A stretch of 64,000 nt of DNA, from positions 1 to 64,000 of IMG/VR virus record IMGVR_UViG_3300029998_000020; one strand, 5' to 3'. Numbering within the stretch: position 1 is the stretch's first letter; each line of letters opens with the position of its first letter. Below the pieces are notes generated by a model, which saw nothing but the letters and a program-made list of their open reading frames with translations, was not told the origin of the DNA and ran no database searches. The stretch is from a virus. Of this stretch, positions 59,846 through 64,000 are shown one piece after another. The translations under genes were made by a program, and so were the position numbers.

Positions 59846-60596
59846 AAGTTAATTTGTTGTTTTGTATATTTATTGAATTGTTTTTATGTATTAACAATTC
59901 ATTTTTTATATCATTAACATCTAAATCAGTGTATCTAGTTTCGCCTATACCACCTTTATCACTAATCGCAAATGCAAAATCTTTACATGAAACTACTTTT
60001 GTAGGTGGATTGAAATGAAAATAACCATTAATATAACTTTCGTCATTTACGCCGGGCTCATATGGTATTTTTTTATCTTCAAGTTGATAAAATAACATAA
60101 TATTACAAAATTTTATCATGTTTTCAGAATTACCTCCAAAAAATGCACCGTAGTAATACATTTGAGGTAATTTAGTATCAAGTGGTACATATGCTTTTGA
60201 TAATGGATTTCTATCGAATCCTTTTTCATTTTTCATCCAATCTTGATCTGCATAATGTTGTCCTCCAACCAAATCACCAACAAACCATTCTTCTGTAAAA
60301 TCAGTATTTACATTAGTATCAGCATCAAAATAAAACAAGTAATCACTTTTTAATTTATTTTTTATTGATAATATTGATGTAAATTTCAAATTAGTACCAT
60401 CAACCCAATTGCTATTAGATGCATAAAAATATTCTACATCTATATCATCAGGAATATAATCTTTTGGATTATTATCAGAGAAAAAATAAAATGTTATATT
60501 TTTATCTCCTTTATAAAAATTCATAAATCTTTTAATAAATCTCACACCCAATACAAAATATGCATTTGTTGCTAATACTACTATTCCTATATTCAT
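59826..60596 (-). CDS. GT6-family glycosyltransferase, 256 aa
   Basis: Strong resemblance to family GT6 (blood-group A/B and alpha-1,3-galactosyl transferases): YLFYFDADTNVNTDF with a DxD motif, SKAYVPLDTKLPQMYYYGAF, FGGNSENMIKFC, and NDESYINGYFHFNPPTKVVS matching the acceptor-binding DESHLNKYLL..KPTK region. Soluble, without a membrane anchor, as in bacterial members. It would add an alpha-1,3-linked Gal or GalNAc. GT6 is rare in viruses (one is known in a cyanophage). Confidence 0.8.
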   Translation of the reverse strand: MNIGIVVLATNAYFVLGVRFIKRFMNFYKGDKNITFYFFSDNNPKDYIPDDIDVEYFYASNSNWVDGTNLKFTSILSIKNKLKSDYLFYFDADTNVNTDFTEEWFVGDLVGGQHYADQDWMKNEKGFDRNPLSKAYVPLDTKLPQMYYYGAFFGGNSENMIKFCNIMLFYQLEDKKIPYEPGVNDESYINGYFHFNPPTKVVSCKDFAFAISDKGGIGETRYTDLDVNDIKNELLIHKNNSINIQNNKLTYEYWNI

Positions 60597-60614
60597 TTAA
60601 TTATATTTAATTTT

Positions 60615-61526
60615 TTACCAGATGATATCTTTGAAATTCTCTTCTGTTTCTTTTATTTCTTGTACATAATTATATGTACAATTATCAGTATCAACTTTTA
60701 TATCTTTATTAAATGGTGAAACTTGATATTCAATTTTACTAAAGTGAGTATCACTTTTACCTACTATTCCTGCATTATGAAAAATATAAGTTTCATCCCA
60801 TCTGTTTATATTATCAGTAGCCCAACTAAATTCTAACTCTTTGTTAATCTCAACTTCATGATTAAAATAAACTGCATTCCATAGAACTGCCCACATATCA
60901 GACGTCCATGATTGAATAGGATGCTCAGGATTATATATACTTTCTGTGCTTTTCATATGAGAATATAATTTTTCACAATCATTATACACTTTTTTCCAAT
61001 ATTCAGAATTTATTCCTTTCATTAGATATTGTGCTCCTCCTGCATTTTCATCAATTGCTACTATATCTTCTGGTTTTACTTTAGATATTTCACACATCTC
61101 ATTAAATAATTTTTCACTTTTACTTTTTATATACACTGTATCAATATAAGATCTAGTGTCACTCAAATGCCATTTATTGTCGTTTTCCATTTCAGTGAAA
61201 TCTATTTTTTTAGTAAAAATCATATCTGGATCACAATAAAAAAATGTTTCATTATTATACTCAGGATGTTCTAAAAACATTTTTTCTAATATGTGAGGTC
61301 TTAATGAAGATGGATATTTTGGATTTATTCTTTCATCTTTATAGATGAAAAATTTAGATTTAATTTTATCATTATTCATTATTGATTTTAGAACTGGACT
61401 AGGACTTGAAGTTGATATTACATATATTGTATCATCGTCATATCCGTATTTCATAAAATTGTTAATTTGTACAAGAACTTGCCACAAATAATAATTATGA
61501 TCAAAAGTTGCTACTAATATTTTCAT
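60615..61526 (-). CDS. Putative glycosyltransferase, 303 aa
   Basis: MKILVATFDHNYYLWQVLVQ, then FFYCDPDMIFTKKIDF (DxD-type metal site), HLSDTRSYIDT and AIDENAGGAQYLMKGIN. GT-A fold composition and position beside two other transferases support the call; CAZy family not assigned. Confidence 0.65.
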   Translation of the reverse strand: MKILVATFDHNYYLWQVLVQINNFMKYGYDDDTIYVISTSSPSPVLKSIMNNDKIKSKFFIYKDERINPKYPSSLRPHILEKMFLEHPEYNNETFFYCDPDMIFTKKIDFTEMENDNKWHLSDTRSYIDTVYIKSKSEKLFNEMCEISKVKPEDIVAIDENAGGAQYLMKGINSEYWKKVYNDCEKLYSHMKSTESIYNPEHPIQSWTSDMWAVLWNAVYFNHEVEINKELEFSWATDNINRWDETYIFHNAGIVGKSDTHFSKIEYQVSPFNKDIKVDTDNCTYNYVQEIKETEENFKDIIW

Positions 61527-61585
61527 TTTTATATTTTTTATTTGATTATTGTATATAAAAAATATCTAAATGTTTATAATTTATA

Positions 61586-61622
61586 AAAAAATAACTGATT
61601 ACATTGATAATCAGTTATTTTT
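61586..61622. terminator. Terminator
   Basis: AAAAAATAACTGATTA-CATTGA-TAATCAGTTATTTTT, after the IPT/TIG gene. Confidence 0.8.
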
Positions 61623-61640
61623 AATCATATACTTAATGAA

Positions 61641-63671
61641 TTATGGATAAACATATAAATTCGGTTCTTGATCAATTCCAGCAGATGTTACAACTTTAAT
61701 ACTAGAAGGACCAGTATATCCAAGAGTATTAGGAATGATTCCTTTTATTTCTGACTCAGATACATATTCTTGTGAATCTAAATATATATATTCTACATTA
61801 CCTGTATTTCCAGATGGTATTACACTAATGTAAGCATCTGTATAATATTTAACAAAATTTTGTCCTGATATAGTAATTAAAGATCCTTCTGAATAAGTAG
61901 AACCTGTTACATAAGTTATAGGATATGATAGTAATGATGGTGGCAAAGATGCTTGAATATAAGATTCAAATGGAGAATGTGATATGGTTCCATTTAATGT
62001 AGTAGCATAAATATTCATAATTTCATTCGTACCAGAATGTGTTATTCCAGATGGTACAATCACTCTCAAATGATTGTTATTTATAGTCGTTGTTGTGCCA
62101 TAAGTACCTGGATAAGATACACCAAAACTAATTGTACCTCCAGATAGAAGACTACCATATATGTTAATAACATCGCCATATTTTCCAAATATAGGACTTA
62201 TTTTTGATATTATAGGTTCATTTACAGAATCAACAGTAAATCCGCTCATAGTATAATTACCATTTGTACTTTCTACTCTAATATCAACATCACCTGTAGG
62301 TATGATATCAGTTGTTGATGCTGCATTTAATATTTGTACAGTTAATCCTGATGCGCTGTTATATGAAAATCTAGACAACACATTTCCGACATATACACTC
62401 ATTGAAGGATTGGTTATAAATCCAGTACCATATAAACCTATTGAATGTAGTCCTCTTTGTGAATGAGTAGTACTAAAACTTGTTATAGATAATGGTTTGT
62501 TAGATAGTACGTCGTAAGAATAAGATAATGATGAGCCATATTTATTTATTACTATTACAGTATTTTTACCTGGTATTACATCATTTCCTATATGAATATC
62601 GCAAGTTGTTGAACTAATTATAGTATAATCACATATTACTCCACTAAATGTAATTGTTAAAGGTATATTAAAATTTGTACCTATCATTGTTACTGTGTTT
62701 CCTGGATAAACTGACGGACTTATACTTGATATTGTTGGAATTATACTATTAGTAACTCCGCAAACTGTGAATCCAGATAATGATGTATCATCTACTTTTA
62801 TTGATGTGTCTCCTATTGGTGTTTCATTTGAAATAACTGCTGTCATATAACCAGAATTGTGTACAGTTACATTTGTTGATTGAGTTGGACCAAAACGTAT
62901 TAATGTTGTGCCAGTATTAAAATTTGCACCAAATATATCAATTGTGTCTCCTATATTGGCATATGTAGGATTAAAACTATCAAATAATGGAATTAAGCCA
63001 TTATCAATAGTTATATTTTTGAATAAACTTTGACCAATATTTGTTTGTATATATAATTGAGTAGGTCCAAGTGCCAATAAAGGTACCTTTGCAGTCAATT
63101 TAGTTGAGCTAATTACAGTTGTAACAACCTCAATTGATGGTACAAAATATAATTTTGTTTTTCCAGCTATGAAATATAATCCTTCTATAGTTATTGTAGA
63201 ATTAATACTTGCAATAGAAGGACATATTGTTATTATTGGTTTATTAATTTGATTATAAACTCTATATTTTACTGCTGGCCCAAATCCAAATGGTGATGTT
63301 AATATGACATCAACTTCATTGTCATAATTTGATAGTTCAGGTATTATAACTGTTAATTGATTTGGTGAAAATATTGTTGTTACTCCTGTTACTCCACTAA
63401 ATGATGCTACAGTATCATTAACAAAATTTATTCCATATATTGTTATAGAATCTCCATTATATGCACTAGTTGGATTGAAGTTTAATATGGTTGGTACATT
63501 TGAATATCCTGCTAATAAATATGTAGAATCACTACCATTATCATCTTTTATCCAAAATCCTTTAGTATCTCCACTACTTACAGTAGAATCATCATAACCA
63601 AAATAAACATAACCTTTTTCAGGCGTTTCAACCTCTTCTTTAAGTATTTTTTTAATTTTAATATAACTCAT
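61641..63671 (-). CDS. IPT/TIG-repeat virion adhesin, 676 aa
   Basis: An N-terminal segment GYVYFGYDDSTVSSGDTKGF precedes seven ~80-residue immunoglobulin-like IPT/TIG domains, each opening with a P-x-I-x-x-x-x-P pattern and a GxxxxIxGxxF strand (SAYNGDSITIYGINF, ANIGDTIDIFGANF, VYPGNTVTMIGTNF, GKYGDVINIYGSLL, SEGSLITISGQNF). No signal peptide, so it is assembled on the virion rather than secreted. Likely a fibre or baseplate decoration binding host surface glycans. Confidence 0.85.
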   Translation of the reverse strand: MSYIKIKKILKEEVETPEKGYVYFGYDDSTVSSGDTKGFWIKDDNGSDSTYLLAGYSNVPTILNFNPTSAYNGDSITIYGINFVNDTVASFSGVTGVTTIFSPNQLTVIIPELSNYDNEVDVILTSPFGFGPAVKYRVYNQINKPIITICPSIASINSTITIEGLYFIAGKTKLYFVPSIEVVTTVISSTKLTAKVPLLALGPTQLYIQTNIGQSLFKNITIDNGLIPLFDSFNPTYANIGDTIDIFGANFNTGTTLIRFGPTQSTNVTVHNSGYMTAVISNETPIGDTSIKVDDTSLSGFTVCGVTNSIIPTISSISPSVYPGNTVTMIGTNFNIPLTITFSGVICDYTIISSTTCDIHIGNDVIPGKNTVIVINKYGSSLSYSYDVLSNKPLSITSFSTTHSQRGLHSIGLYGTGFITNPSMSVYVGNVLSRFSYNSASGLTVQILNAASTTDIIPTGDVDIRVESTNGNYTMSGFTVDSVNEPIISKISPIFGKYGDVINIYGSLLSGGTISFGVSYPGTYGTTTTINNNHLRVIVPSGITHSGTNEIMNIYATTLNGTISHSPFESYIQASLPPSLLSYPITYVTGSTYSEGSLITISGQNFVKYYTDAYISVIPSGNTGNVEYIYLDSQEYVSESEIKGIIPNTLGYTGPSSIKVVTSAGIDQEPNLYVYP

Positions 63672-63706
63672 ATATAACGATTTTTCTTTTCGTTATATAT
63701 AAATAT

Positions 63707-64000
63707 TTAAATTTCATATTGTATTTCCAATATTTTATTTCTTTCATAAAATACTATTAGCAATTTGTTTGTATCTTCAAATAATTTTATTTTCGGAATA
63801 CACCAACTTACACTATTTTTATTTAAAGATATTTCAGATATTGTGTAATATGTTTTATTAGTATTTAAATCTTTAATGTCAATATTTAATGACTGCAAAT
63901 CATCACCATTATAATATATCATCAATTTATTTTCATTTCTATCATAACTTATTTTTATGTTATTTTTATCTAAATTGTAATCAATTATATATTTTTTAAA
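63707..64000 (-). CDS. Hypothetical protein, truncated at window edge
   Basis: The frame is open from the right edge (FKKYIIDYNLDKNNIKISYD) through YYNGDDLQSLNIDIKDL to EIQYEI. Beta-rich, in the tail/adhesin block; the start is outside the window. Confidence 0.6.
   Translation of the reverse strand, partial: FKKYIIDYNLDKNNIKISYDRNENKLMIYYNGDDLQSLNIDIKDLNTNKTYYTISEISLNKNSVSWCIPKIKLFEDTNKLLIVFYERNKILEIQYEI

Overview
This window looks like part of the genome of a large, very AT-rich tailed dsDNA phage (T4-like or jumbo myovirus style) infecting a member of the Bacteroidota. Phage-like content: a T4 gp43-type DNA polymerase fragment, PhoH, dihydrofolate reductase, DNA methyltransferase, a secreted GH73 lysin, prohead-core-like acidic proteins, a 1,191-residue collagen-like fibre, an IPT/TIG adhesin, several homing endonucleases, and dozens of small overlapping genes. 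The host guess rests on at least ten upstream sites of the form TTTG (or TTG) - 19/20 nt - TANNTTTG, the Bacteroidota sigma-factor promoter, together with A-rich leaders and no Shine-Dalgarno sequences.

Layout. (1) 1-11 kb, mostly minus strand: early-type small genes. They include seven proteins that share the N-terminal signature MKIRxGFVSNSSSSSF, an IMP dehydrogenase gene fractured by a split intein (4.2-5.8 kb), and a miniature histidyl-tRNA-synthetase-like protein. (2) 11-12.3 kb: a plus-strand ribbon-helix-helix/HNH endonuclease pair. (3) 12.3-32 kb, minus strand: a radical SAM protein, many small unknown genes, an outer-membrane-like protein, a DnaK/Hsp70, and an RtcB RNA ligase gene split by a group I intron with a LAGLIDADG endonuclease. 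The gene at 16.6 kb (secreted lysin) is plus strand. (4) 32-35.2 kb, plus strand: an S24-like peptidase, small conserved phage proteins and a DNA methyltransferase. (5) 35-49 kb, mainly minus: probable virion/prohead proteins carrying short N-terminal leader motifs and the TKRTDVAKD module, ankyrin protein, DHH phosphoesterase, plus DHFR and PhoH (plus strand), and a cation diffusion facilitator. (6) 50-53.5 kb: a tRNA-Gly-like sequence, a second ribbon-helix-helix/endonuclease pair, and the N-terminal half of DNA polymerase B. (7) 53.5-64 kb: collagen-like fibre, HNH and GIY-YIG endonucleases, three glycosyltransferases (GT25-like, GT6, one unassigned) and an IPT/TIG-repeat adhesin.

How the parts fit. 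Two promoter classes divide the window. Host-like TTTG/TANNTTTG sites serve mainly the accessory genes of 0-32 kb, and a TTAATATATA(C) motif lies 20-50 nt upstream of structural genes from 36 kb rightwards, plausibly the late promoter. Mobile elements of five kinds interrupt or flank conserved genes: split intein, group I intron, and free-standing HNH, GIY-YIG and PD-(D/E)XK/Vsr-like nucleases. Two recurring peptide tags, one N-terminal (SNSSSSSF) and one C-terminal (RKxKLxKLNKI), mark otherwise unrelated small proteins and are the most puzzling features. Several small genes carry in-frame stops or homopolymer frameshifts; some may be decay, some recoding, some assembly error.

Limits: functions of most small proteins cannot be inferred from sequence alone, and every family assignment here is from motif recognition without database searches.
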